Shown one piece after another: positions 12,465-23,470 of a stretch of DNA of 64,000 nucleotides. The stretch lies in assembly GCA_019155205.2 (NCBI GenBank), contig JAHNZQ020000049.1:785019-849018 (forward strand), read 5' to 3'. This DNA is from Gracilaria vermiculophylla (Eukaryota > Rhodophyta > Florideophyceae > Gracilariales > Gracilariaceae). Under the pieces are notes generated by a model that worked only from the letters and a program-made list of their open reading frames with translations, was not told the DNA's origin and did not search any database. The position numbers and the translations under genes were made by a program. Every line of letters begins with the position of its first letter. The first letter of the stretch is position 1.

Positions 12465-12600
12465 TCGAATAAGCTCCGAGTGGTGAAGAGCATCGAAATA
12501 CCCGCGAAGAGTCAGGCCGAAGTTTGGGTGCAGACATCTGCATCTGGCCTTTCATTCCTACAGTGGAGTTCCACACCTGAAAACGAAGCAGTATTCCATA

Positions 12601-14369
12601 ATGGCCAACTGTGTTATGGAAATAATACCGAACATTCCCTTCAGGGTTGTGCTCGCCAACCTGAAGGAGTCGCCGCTACGGCTCCAGAAAGGAATTGTTG
12701 TCGGACTGGCACTTCCCACTCCTGCAGGATTGGCTCATCTTCCTCGTGCAGAAGACCTTGCAAACCGCGATAAAATCGTCACCATGGAGGCTGAAACGAC
12801 GTCAACGGCTCCAGAGGAAGATAATCCTGCAATCTGGCTGGAGAAGCTCCAAATCGGCGAGGATTTCGAGGGGTATGGCCATGTTATAGTGGAGATGCTA
12901 TCCGGTTTTGAGGACATGTGGTCTGGTCGCCTGGGTCAGGTCAGCCTGGCCAAGCACAGGATCCAGCTCACACCCGATGCAAAACCGGTACATCAACTCC
13001 AAAGAAGGGCCGCACCCCATGCGCGCGATTTCGAACGCGATGAGGTCCACCGGATGCTGGAAAAGGGCGTTATAGAGCCTCCAATTCCGAATGGGCCTCC
13101 CCGGTGGTGTTTGTCAAAAAGAAGGATGGCTCCCTAAGGTTCTGTATTGACTACAGACGCCTCAACGAGGTGACGGTCCGCAACTTGTACTCGATACCCC
13201 CTATGGATGAATGTATCGACTCCTTAGGCGATGCGTCCCTCTTCTCTACGCTGGATGCCAACAGCGGCTATTGGCAATTTGAGATGGACGACTCCGATAA
13301 AGATGAGACAAAGTTCACCTCGCACTGTGGGATCTTCAGATTCATAAGGATGCCATTTGGATTGAAGAATGCACCAGCTACGTTCCAACGAGCGGTGGAC
13401 ATTATCCTGTCAAAGGTGAAGTGGCAGTTCGTCTTGTTGTATATCGATGACGCCATCATAAACTCCCGCAGCGTGGAGGAGCACTTCATTCATTTGAAGT
13501 ACGTGCTCCAACTCCTAAAGGATGCTGGCCTCACCTTGAAGCTGGAGAAATGTTTCTTTTTCAAGTCGTCCGTGGACTACCTGGGGCACGTAGTGCTCCT
13601 GGGCCACCTACAGGTTTCCAGGGAAACTCAGGACGCCATCGAGGAAGCTCGCCCTTACGCAAACCAGACGGAGCTCCGCTACTTCCTAGGGTTGTGTAGA
13701 GTTTTCCGGAGGTTTGTACCGAATTTTTTTCCTATAGTGGCGCCACTAAATCGCCTCTTGGAGAAGGACAAGCCGACGCAATTGGCTATCTTGACGGACG
13801 AGGAGTTTGAAGCCTTCGACACCCTGAAGAGGAGACTAATAGAACCACCAATCTTGGTATTGCCGAAGCGGCACGGCCGAATGGTGCTGGACACTGACGC
13901 CTGTAAATACCAGGTCGGATGTGCTCTTCTACAGGAACAACCTGAAGGTGGACTTCAACCCATCGGGTATTGGAGTTGCAGCCTCACCCCTACGGAACGG
14001 AACTACTCCACCTCGGATCGCGAATGTCCCGCCATCGTATGGGCGTTTTTGCTTTAACGCCCATACCTCGATGGCGCGCGTTTCACCTTGAGGACAGACC
14101 ATGCCCCACTGAAGTGGATAATGTCTTTGACGGATGCCTCCGGTCGCCTGAAAAGGTGGAGGTTACGCCTCCTGGAGTTCGAGTTTGACATTGTCCACCG
14201 ACCTGGCATTAAACAACATGCAGCGGATGCGCTCTCGCGAATCTCCACCGATGGGGAAGATAAAACCCCTTTAGAGGACAATATCCCGTGTCTGGTTATC
14301 CAAGACGCCGATGGGAAAGAAAGATCCGATGGAGTATGTTTGGAATGCTGTGAACCTGGAGGAAAGTAG
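12601..14369 (+). pseudogene. gypsy-1 reverse transcriptase and RNase H
   Basis: The N-terminal connection (LAKHRIQLTPDAKPVHQ) is read in one frame to about 13,100 and the polymerase in another from 13,104. The polymerase shows VFVKKKDGSLRFCIDYRRLN, FSTLDANSGYW, RMPFGLKNAPATFQRA and the catalytic YIDD at 13,440-13,451. RNase H follows with MVLDTDACKYQVGCALLQE, SLTPTERNYSTSDREC, then a TAA at 14,055-14,057 (TTA in gypsy-3) before RTDHAPLKW and DALSRI. The core catalytic residues are intact, so inactivation is due to stops and the frameshift. The product would copy element RNA into DNA in cytoplasmic particles. Confidence 0.9.
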
Positions 14370-14384
14370 AATGGACTCCCGGAG

Positions 14385-15227
14385 GTGATAGCTCTTGTTG
14401 AGGAGGTGAAAGAAGTTCTCCCAATCACTGTGGCGGAGTTCCTGAAGGAACAGAGGACAGATGCGTACTGCAAAGAGAGCCTCGCGACTGTCGGGAGTTT
14501 GACATCGTCATTCGAGGTCGACCGGGATGGCGTGCTTGTACGCCGTGCCCTCCTGTATGGAGCTCTCCAAAAGGTGGTCCTGACGAAGCTACGGGCGAGA
14601 GTGTTGTATCTCTCGCACTATCCTTGCCTCACCGGTCACCCCGGTGGATCTCGGATTTATTTCACCATGTGGAGGGAGTTCTATTGGCCGAACATGGCCA
14701 ACGACGCGTTCCAAACGGTGGCGGATTGCTATTCCTGCGCCGCCACTAGGAGGAGTATACGGAAACACCGGACGCCGCTCACGCTGTTCCCACCTTCAGG
14801 ACCGTTGGAGTTTGTGGCCATGGATATCTAGGGTCCTCTTCCCAAGACGGAGCGAGGGCACCGATTCATACTCGTGATCACGGATCGCTTCTCGAAGATC
14901 ACGCGTGCCATTCCCCTCCGGAGCACCACTGCAGCAGTGATTGCCGACGCCTTTTTGGAGCATGGAGTTTACCTCTACGGGATACCGATGTACCTCCTCA
15001 CGAACAATGGCCCCCATTTTGCGGCGAAGCTCTTCCGCGCCGTCTCCGGAATGCTGGGGATGAAACAGTTGTGTACAACTACTTATCAACCCCAGAATAA
15101 CAGACATGAAGAAAGGTTCAACAAGACAATCGCCTCGAGGCTGAAGCATTACGTCGCGGAGCACCAGAAGGATTGGGACGCATATGTGGGCCCCCTCACT
15201 TGTGCATATAACCTGCAGGTACACTGA
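14385..15227 (+). pseudogene. gypsy-1 integrase, catalytic Asp replaced by Asn
   Basis: Contains the H2C2 zinc-binding region (LSHYPCLTGHPGGS, then CYSCA) followed by the rve core: first Asp in FVAMDI, immediately followed by TAG at 14,829-14,831; second position in LLTNNGPHF, where integrases normally have TDNG; and Glu in NRHEERFN, where the usual form is TNGQxERFN. The second catalytic Asp is thus Asn here and Glu in gypsy-3 (LLTENG), so both copies have lost it independently. The frame ends at 15,227, and the C-terminal domain continues as decayed pieces to the chromodomain. Confidence 0.85.
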
Positions 15228-15811
15228 TCCACGGGGACCACTACTTTCAATCTGGTGCTCTTGCGCATCCCATTAAGTGCCGTCATTGCGGCACGCACAA
15301 CGGCGCATCCACTGGATGCGCCACAGGCGCCAACAGCGGCGCAAGCCAAACGCTTTATCCTAAGGCAGTATGAGAATGCACTCTCCCTCGCAAAGGAAAA
15401 CTCAACGCCTCTCAGAGGAGATAAAAACAGGACTTCGACCGGAAGGTGATGGAAGGTCCTCACCTGAAGGAAGGGGACGAGGTTTTCCTCGACAAACGCG
15501 GGGAGACACCCAACGAACCACCGTACGTCATGCGCAAGTTTGCACCGACTACCTAAGTGCCCTACAAAGTCCCAACCATCTATAGGGATACTGTCGCTCT
15601 TGAGATGAACGGGGTCAGAGATGTCGTCTCCCGTGCCAGGGTGACGAAAGTCCCGACACTAAGCCTCTAAGGAATGCCCGCCGCCCCACCTCAGGGACAA
15701 CACGCGCAAGTTCCTCATCCGACCAACTCAGGCCCGACCACACCACGGGATACTGGAAACCGCATCACCACTCTCGGTGAACCATAACTGGAGGCTCTCG
15801 ATGCCATCCTG

Positions 15812-16006
15812 ACCCCTGAAGATGAAATTTTCCACGCAGTGGACCATATCGTTTCCCATCGACAAACCCCTGCAGGAATCCTGTACCGCGTCCGCTGGTA
15901 TGGTTACACCTCGATGGACGACACAGAAGAACCTACGGAACATATCCCGGAGAACTTCCTTAGGCGATACCACACCAATCTGGTGAGGAAACGCCTCTCC
16001 ATATAG
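15812..16006 (+). pseudogene. gypsy-1 integrase C-terminal chromodomain
   Basis: One open stretch ending in TAG at 16,004-16,006. It reads EIFHAVDHIVSHRQ, then LYRVRWYGYTSMDDTEEP, then ENFLRRYH. The pattern (Val/His-rich strand, Y-R-V-R-W-x-G-Y, acidic turn, EP, C-terminal helix) fits a chromodomain and places the element among chromoviruses, where this domain steers integration toward modified histones. The same domain is at about 52,727-52,917 in gypsy-3. The Trp of the usual 'TWEP' is Glu here. Confidence 0.75.
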
Positions 16007-16250
16007 GCGCTTCCATTCTGGAAAGGGGGAGGGGGCCCCCAATCCGTAGTTGTTTTTCGCCTCCGCAGTCTATCTCCTACCTATAGTTATCTTTTACGAC
16101 TCCAGGATGCCGTTGCTAGCTTTTCGCATACTTCCACGGTGGCACTTCGTGTCTCTGAGCACGCGGGCACTGCCTAAGTCATATTGGAACTACCTGTCAT
16201 GGAGCTTCTGCTTCATCCGAAGGATCTTTTATTTGCCAGGGTTCTATCCT

Positions 16251-17567
16251 CTACAGGTCACAGAATTGCGTCAAATACTCCGTTTCGAAACGCGCTTTTG
16301 CCTTGAGCGCTTGGCTATCGAAGAACTCCGACCGTCTACCCTTGATGGCCGCCATCGAGGCTCGGTTTGCCCGGGCCTTGTGGAGCTCTAAGACCCAAGC
16401 AACAGCCTCGCGCAGAGCCTCTCCAGGAGAAGGCGGAGCAGGAAGGCCCGTTATCAGGCACGCCTGCACCAACTCCTGGAAAGTAGCCTCAAGGGCCCCA
16501 GAGCAGCATCCTCCCGACGGTACATCCTATGTGGCCACCTCCGTTGATGGCGTAACAACCGCCACGGAAGGAGCCGCGGACGGCGGACCAGCTGGGACAG
16601 GGGCTTCCGAATGTGATTCCGCGGGTTCCGCCGTGGAGTTCAGCAGCGCCAAGGATGGAGTCGGTGACACAGGAGGTGATGGCGGTGCGGGAACTGAAAC
16701 GCTCCGCAGGCGACGCTGAAGAACAGGCGCAGGAACGCTTCGCAGTCGGGTTTGCACCACAGGGGCCGAAAGTACCGGGACGGTAGCAATCTCGTCCTCT
16801 TCCATAAGAGACATGGTGGCTACCACAGCGAAAGCACCCGGCGTTGCGGCGGGTCGTGGCGGTATCAGCGCAGCAGGCGCACCCATATCCTGGAACGGAG
16901 ACGGTAGCCGACGAGGCGTGCGAGTCGTCAGGCTCTCTGCCGAGGAGCCATAGTCGAAGACTCGGAGTCGTACCACCTGAGTAGGCTGATCTGACGCTAC
17001 TTGCGGAGGGGCCTGCAGTTATACGCCCGACCGTGGAGGGATCCGCGTCGAGGCTGCATCGTGGAATGCTCGGAGAACACGAAAAACCGGGTACAGGCCA
17101 GGTATGGAGTACCAATGCTGGGCGTAAGTTCATATCCAGTGGAGGCCGACGAGGGCACTAAGAAAAGATTATGAATGATGCACTTTCACGGAGACGGAAC
17201 GAGCGGACGCGATGAATCGGGTGTTCTCCAAAAGAGAATCCTCGAAAGAATGGGAGCGTCGGCTGCCTTGATGGTGTCGGTGTCCAATCCAGACTGACCA
17301 CGCTTCTTCCACGGCAATTGTGCGCCTGCAGCGCGCACGGCACGCTGGAATGCGCGGAAATTCACGCCGCCGATTGGCGTGGCAGCAACAACAGGTTAGG
17401 CCAAGAAGGTGGAGACGCAGCAGAGTTAAGGAGGAGCCGCGCCCGCAAACACCGCAAGGGATAAAAAGCAAGCCCGCAGCGGTACGCCACGCAGGAGCAT
17501 GGAAGTATGAAGGAACGCCTGAAGGGGAAAATGTGTCAATCCCCAAAGGTCGCGCTTGCAGAAACAC
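16251..17567 (-). pseudogene. antisense reading frame between gypsy-1 pol and 3' LTR
   Basis: No sense-strand frame is seen in the 1.6 kb between the pol stop and the polypurine tract, but the minus strand is largely open. An N-terminal part (17,169-17,567) starts MFLQARPLGIDTFSPS. The middle (16,489-17,133) starts MNLRPALVLHT. A proline-rich part with LMEEDEIATVPV and repeats like LRSVPAPVLQRR (16,530-16,976) is followed in frame, after one TAG at 16,527-16,529, by a helical C-terminus EALREAVAWVLELHKARA...SEFFDSQAL ending at 16,251. gypsy-3 carries the same frames in the same order, with its own stop at a different place. Function unknown; antisense extra frames in this position are known in some plant Ty3/gypsy elements. 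Confidence 0.6.
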
Positions 17568-17630
17568 CGATAGGAGCCACCCCGCGGATCAAGGAATCGG
17601 AAAATGCACCTCGAGGACGTGGTGCACTTT

Positions 17631-17643
17631 AGGGAAGGGGGTA
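17631..17643 (+). other. gypsy-1 polypurine tract
   Basis: AGGGAAGGGGG at 17,631-17,641 lies directly before the 3' LTR at 17,644. The same tract, inverted, abuts the 3' LTR of gypsy-3 at 48,923. It would prime plus-strand DNA synthesis. Confidence 0.75.
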
Positions 17644-18198
17644 TGTCGTACAGTGGCTCCCAAGGGAAAAACGGTGGTGTGGTCTTATGGTATAATATTC
17701 CTAAGGAGGGCTCGTATTTTATTAACTGAGCCACGTTGTGCATAATTCTGCCCGCGTGCGCTACAGTATCCTTAAGAGACGGTAGAATTATCATTTATTT
17801 TAGTTATCTTACGCAGATTATTACTACAGGAGTAAGACCTACCGAGGCGGGCTCCCGGCTTGATACATAATCTGCCGGTTGAGCTCCACCTCTGCGGAAG
17901 TAAAGACAACCACCCTTGAGTTTTCATCTACTTTTCCGGTTGGAGACTCCCGTCGATCAACCTCACATTTCTAAGCCGCCGATCCCCAGGTCGCATCATA
18001 GTGGCGCCTGTAGGAGCATTATCCGCCCAGTGAACCTCCCCCTCCGCTTGGTGTATGCGGATCCCCTTTAATAATTCCTCCTGCTCGCGACAGCGGATAC
18101 CGGAGACCACCTTTAGGAACACGCACCTTTGGAGTCAACAAAAACTCCTGACGGACTTTGTGCTTTACTACCTCGACAAAAGGGCTGACAGTACCACA
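17644..18198 (+). repeat. gypsy-1 3' LTR
   Basis: 555 bp, matching 8,884-9,438 with scattered differences, which implies an insertion that is not recent. It is followed by TTATG, the near-match of the left flank ATATG, and then by gypsy-2 sequence. Confidence 0.9.
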
Positions 18199-21100
18199 TT
18201 ATGCAAATTATCAGAGCTTACCCCGTGGGATCTCCTCCCAATCTGGAACACGGCTTGAACTTTGCTCATACGCTCCATACAGCTGACAAATGGCGTACGA
18301 CGGCGCCCAGCGGTTCTGAGCAGTCTGGAAAATCTAGCCACAAGGTCAGTCCTAACCACCAAGAGCGTCGCTCGGGAACGAGCTCGACGAACCTCCTCGA
18401 CTCCGCCGATATCAATAAGGACGCCAATGCGCCATCGTGGGGAGCGGTTGAGATGTTTAATGAAGGTCACAACCGCATTTATTGGCCTCATGACCGGTGT
18501 ATGCGCTGTGGATAGCACTCATCGAGTGCTCCAAACCGCGCCTGTCGCAAACGCCTAGTGCATACCTCGCGTGCTAAGCAATCGCGGGCAAACACTAGAG
18601 CTCGAGCACCTCGGTGCGTCCCCCCCCCTAAATCTTCTGCTCTCCACCCCCCCTCCCCAAAAGACAAGGTACATGCATCTTATACCACTATACCTAGCCT
18701 TTCAGCGGCGTACGTGAACCCTACGGGAGGGATGATGCACGAAGCCACTCTGAATGGCCATAGCGTTGCCTTCTATCTCAAACTTGACGCTTCTCACGCC
18801 CTTCTTTCGCCCACTGCCGCCAAATTGTGAAACCTCTCTTTGAAACCCTCGCACTTTTGCAAATCGGAACTCGAAGACAGCTCCACAACCCCAATTGTAG
18901 CGGAAGCAGAAGCAACTATCTCTATAGAAGATTGCTGCGCATCTATAACGGCTTATGTAATCAAGATGAAGGAGCACATCAATAATCTATCCTTGATCAC
19001 GGTAGGCCGTCACTGGCTCCGTCAGACACTATCAACCATCAATTGGTCGTCATACTCGCTCTTCATCAAGCGCGCCCATGGATCGAGCTTCACCATACAC
19101 CCTCGTCACTCCGTATCCCCTAACACACGGTCAAACACGGAAACGATACCGACGATATCCTTCAAACGACTTTGCAGATTGGCCAAGAAGCGATCCTGCG
19201 AACTGTACGCTATTCGCCTCAGCCCGGCGTCCTCGGTCAACTGCCATCCCGATCTAACGAAAGTTGTTGACGAGTTTCAAGATATTTTTTGGGAAGAGCT
19301 CCCCGATACTCTGCCACCATTTCGCGGGTTCGATTTTGAAATCAACCTAAGGAGCGACGAACTGCCCCCTGCGAGACCCGTCATCCGCCTCTTTGCACAG
19401 AAACTCGTTGTCCTCCGGGACACATCGGATGCCCTACTCGGAAAAGATCTCCTCTGTCCTTCAGCCTACCCTTAGGGAGCACTCGTCTTCTTCATGAAAA
19501 AGAAATCCGGCGAGCTCCGTATGGTTTGCGACTATTGCAGCCTCAACCGCATAATCATCGCGGAATCCACTCCACTTCTACCAGTCAATGAAGCTTTTAA
19601 TCAAGTGGTAGGTTCAAAGTTCTTCTCTCAGATCGACTTCATGGGCGCCTACCACCGAATACGCATCAATGAGAGTGACTGACAAAAAAGAGCCATAAGG
19701 ACCAGATTTGAATCTTTCGAGTGGCACGTCCCGTGCTTTGGACTCACAAACGCACCAGCCGCCTTCTCACGAATGATCGCCTCCGTCCTACGTCACTTGA
19801 ATGGCCATTGCCTTGTACTGTAACTAGACGAAATCCTCGTCTACAGTCGTTCACTGGAGGAGCACAAGCTGCATTTGCGTGCCATTCTCGAGGCACTTCG
19901 CAAAAAGCAGCTGTTCGTCAAATTGAGCAACTGTCCATTTGGTGTTCGCGAAGTGGACTTCCTTTGCTTTCGAGTATCTACCCAGGGCATTGGCACGCAG
20001 AAACATCTTAACACTGCGGTCCGCGATAGGCCAATACCCCGGAATATCAGCCATATGCAGCAGTTTTTGGGCCTCGCCAACTTCTATCGGCATTTACTCA
20101 ACGACCATGCACGCATCCTCTGCCCAGTCTCGGATCTACTGCACTCGCGCGTTTTCCAATGAGAATCAGAGCAGACCAATGCCTTCACCATCATTAAGGA
20201 CGCGTTGACATCAGCGCCAGTTCTGGCACACGCAGACGCCTCCAAAGAGTTTGTTTTGGCTACCGACGCTTCCCATTTCGCCGTTGGTGTCATGTTGTCG
20301 CAGGCGGGGCACCTGATTGCATGTTTATCGAACCGCCTCTCACCCACTGAGACCCTCTGAGATACCGGCGATCAGAAACTACTCGTTGCAATGATTGCAC
20401 TACGCACGTGGAGCCCTTATCTCCGCGGACGCCACTTCACGCTCTTGTCAGATCATGATCCGATCACGTATCTCCAGACAAAATACAAACTGTCTGGTCG
20501 CCAGTGTCACTGGTTGGACGAGATCCAGGAATTTTCCTTCGACATCAAGCATGTAGCTGGGACCACGAATGTCGCCCCCGATGCCCTTGGCCGCCGTCCT
20601 GACCACGAAGCCCCGCGTCTATGCCCTCTCATGGCGCAGTTCGACAACCTCCAGAACCGTGTACGAGTTACGTATGCTGCGGACGCCCTCGCTACAAAAA
20701 TACTCAACTCCAACACTTTTCCCAACCACTCCACCACACGCCTACCGACCAACGTCATCTTCACCGACGGATTCATCTACTGAGCTGGCTCTCATCCGGC
20801 ACGCATTTAAATTCCCGAAGAGCCATAACGCACGACGCTAATGCATTACTTTCATGGATTTGGGCATCTTGGAGCCGATAAGACGTATTGCACAGTCATG
20901 CACCATGCGCATGGGCCTTGGATGTACTGGGATATCTTTAATTTTGTACGTAAACGCCGATCATTTCAGGTGCCCAAAACACCCAACGTGGCTTCGCTAG
21001 GACGCCAACAGCCCCTCCTGATCCGTCAACGGTTTTAGGACATCATCGCCTTCGACTTTCTCACGGAGCTCCCCCGAAACAGAAACGGTCAGGATGACAT

Positions 21101-22121
21101 TCTGGTGATCGTGGAGAAACTCTCAAAGCGCGCCCTTTTTATCCCAAGCTCTGAGACCGCATCTGCGCTGGAGACTTTTGGGCTCTTCGACACGCAGTTG
21201 TTTTTCAAGTATGGAACACACCCCACGATGATCTCAGACCGCGACCTCAAGGTCGCTTCCAACTTTTTGGCGATCCCTTACGCGGCTGTTGCGCATCCAG
21301 AACAGTACGTCGACCACTGACCACTCTCAAACAGATGGACATTCCGAAAACCTAAATCGAACGCTCTCGTCGATGCTACATCTCTCCATACAAGCAGCGC
21401 TAGCCGACTGGCACATCGCCCTTCCAACACTAGAGATTGAATTTAACTCCTTCCGTCATGTCAGCACCCGTCTTCCTTCTTTCGAAATCAGTTTTAGCTA
21501 CATCCCGCACTCGCCGGCAACCCGTGCCGTTGACAACATTACAGCGCAGGCCGCAATCAAATACGACTCTCGGCGCCAGGGGCTCACAGCCCTGGCTCAA
21601 GATGTCTTGGCCGCGGCTGTCACACAACAGAAGCGCTACGCCGGCCGCCACCGCTCCGGGCTACACCTGGAACAGGAAGACCTCGTCCTTCTGCTTGCCG
21701 ACCGCCTCACGACAGCTCAATGAGCCGCAATCCAGCGATAGTGGCAGCCCCGCTTCAAAAGACCCTTTCGTATCTTTAAGAAACTGGGACCAGTCACGTA
21801 TCGCCTTGAGCTCCCGCCAACTATACGCCGCGCGCACGATTTCTACCACGTATCAAAGCTGCGCCGCTTTTACGGAGATCCATTAGGCCCTCTTGATATC
21901 GTTATCAACAATGATGGAATCGTAGAACAAGAAGTGGAAGGAATATTGGACAAGCGACGTGCTTATCGGCGCATTTCCTACCTCACACATTTCTGCGGCG
22001 ATTACAAAACCGATGCCATTTGGCTACCACGCAGAGCACTTAGGAACTGTTGCGGGAAAGCCACAGAACTCAACCTGCAGCAGAAGCCTCATTGAGGACA
22101 GTTTTGTCCAAAAGAGAGGCA
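18199..22121 (+). pseudogene. gypsy-2 remainder: gag end, protease, RT, RNase H, integrase, chromodomain
   Basis: A second, distinct chromovirus, continuing from 8,883 across gypsy-1. In order: gag end with RCMRCG (about 18,500); a degraded protease (HSVAFYLKLDASHALLSP, about 18,750); RT N-part with HPDLTKVVDEFQDIF (19,250); KKKSGELRMVCDYCSLN (19,494); and the active site, where YLDDILVYS is expected but the sequence reads stop-LDEILVYS at 19,821 (Tyr to stop, second Asp to Glu). Then come RNase H (ATDASHFAVG, about 20,260; SDHDPITYL), integrase (HGFGHLGADKT, FDFLTELP, SDRDLKV, TDGHSENLNR) and a chromodomain-like end with EVEGILDKRRAYRRISY at 21,926-22,070. Many stops are present. Confidence 0.85.
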
Positions 22122-22478
22122 AGTACAACAAACAACAACCATAGACCCTAACGATTCAGGCAAGATACGCTACCTACTGCAAGCCTTGGCCGTGCACGTC
22201 GCAACACGACGCACAAGAACATCGCAGTTTGTCAGAACGATGGTTGGTTCAACCCAAGTCACATCAGTGCATCGTGTCACTCAAGCACTTCAAGCACGTA
22301 TCGCATAGTTCAAGCGCACGACACCATAGCGCCGTGTGCTACGAACGTAACAGTAGATGAAATAGAAGGTAAGACGCTTAACGTCTAGTTTAAAGAATCA
22401 CTATAAAACACAGTCAGACCCACCATTGAGAAGAGCGTGGTCCTTATTAGACTTCTTTCAACACCCCTTTATTACCCA
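22122..22478 (+). repeat. gypsy-2 3' LTR
   Basis: 357 bp, the partner of 7,347-7,699. It is preceded by the purine tract AAAAGAGAGGCA (22,110-22,121) and ends TTTATTACCCA. The right flank TCAAA shares only CAAA with the left flank, so the target duplication is not demonstrated. Confidence 0.75.
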
Positions 22479-23209
22479 TCAAATGACAATGGGAGGTTTT
22501 TTCATTTTCCTGTACATTAAATTTTGCTACTCTGTAAGCTCTCTAAAATTTTCCTTCCTTACGTAGTCCATCATTCGAAACGTCTGAGAAAAACAACTAC
22601 AGATGTTACTTTTCTCGAATATAAAACAGGTTCCCTAATCGAATTCCATCATGAGCATTATTTAGTTACTTTGCAGTAGTATTTACGATTAGAATAATAG
22701 AAATGATGAAAGACTTTAGACCAAGTAAAATAGGATGCCCGATGGTTTGCCAATCCCTGTACGGCGTCGAATTTCTGCAGTTTCTTTTGGAAATTTTGAT
22801 GTTCAGCAGACTTGTGAGCATTTACAATAGCGATAATAGGGCTCTTTAAGTTTACGAAGCCCATAACCTAATGTATATTGGCACTGGAGTCGCTTGAGAT
22901 GAAACAAATCAGGAATATTATCACCCAAACTCTTCTTAACTTCAATCTTCCGTCAACCACGAGCTCCTTTCCTTACTTTTGTAGTGTTGTAGTAGAAATT
23001 ATTAGTGTTCCGGGTTCCGGCAAAATGTCTACTAAAAAGCCTAAAATAGTTTTATATAACGTTTCTATTGAAAATTTTAGAACTCTCTACATAATAGCAG
23101 TTTCTTGTTGCTTTCTTGAGGCCTTTAAATCCTTCTACAACACATTTGTGACTAAATTTGCTTTATTGATTGAAACGTGTTCTATAATCATTCCAACTAA
23201 AACATTACA
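22479..23209. other. unassigned sequence between gypsy-2 and copia-2
   Basis: I recognise no gene. The minus strand has short open stretches (for example 22,658-22,864), possibly the decayed host element into which gypsy-2 inserted. The evidence is too weak to name it. Confidence 0.3.
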
Positions 23210-23470
23210 TAATAGTACGAGTACGAATGAGGTATGAAATGCTAGTCATGCAAGAAAGCAAGACAAACAGAGTTGAGGACTGCTGACCAGGAGATTGAAG
23301 TCGGCAGGCTTCCCTCTGTACTGGGAGAAACCATACATGAGCATGTACTATCTAGTTCACATGGTCACGTGAATAAATAAAAACACATAATGAAAAGAAC
23401 AGAAGAAAAGTCACGTAAACAATAAAAATACAGACGAAAACAAGAGCTCAAATTGTCAAAGTCACTGAGA
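23210..23470 (-). repeat. copia-2 3' LTR
   Basis: 261 bp, aligned end to end with 28,495-28,738 plus 34,056-34,070. It runs from TAATAGTACGAGTACG to GTCACTGAGA on the plus strand and contains AATAAATAAAAACAC. Confidence 0.8.

Larger units (their letters stand above)
8884..18198 (+). mobile_element. gypsy-1: Ty3/gypsy chromovirus, complete with both LTRs, nested in gypsy-2
   Basis: A 9.3-kb element bounded by two 555-bp LTRs that start TGT(A/C)GTACAGTGG and end GACAGTACCACA. The order is gag, a zinc-binding segment, protease, reverse transcriptase, RNase H, integrase with H2C2 finger, chromodomain, an antisense reading frame, polypurine tract and 3' LTR. The flanking bases are ATATG on the left (8,879-8,883) and TTATG on the right (18,199-18,203), a 5-bp target duplication with one mismatch. 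It sits inside gypsy-2, whose 5' LTR and gag lie to the left and whose pol and 3' LTR lie to the right. A sister copy is gypsy-3 (48,369-59,885, minus strand). Stops and compensating frameshifts in all genes indicate a dead copy. Confidence 0.9.
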
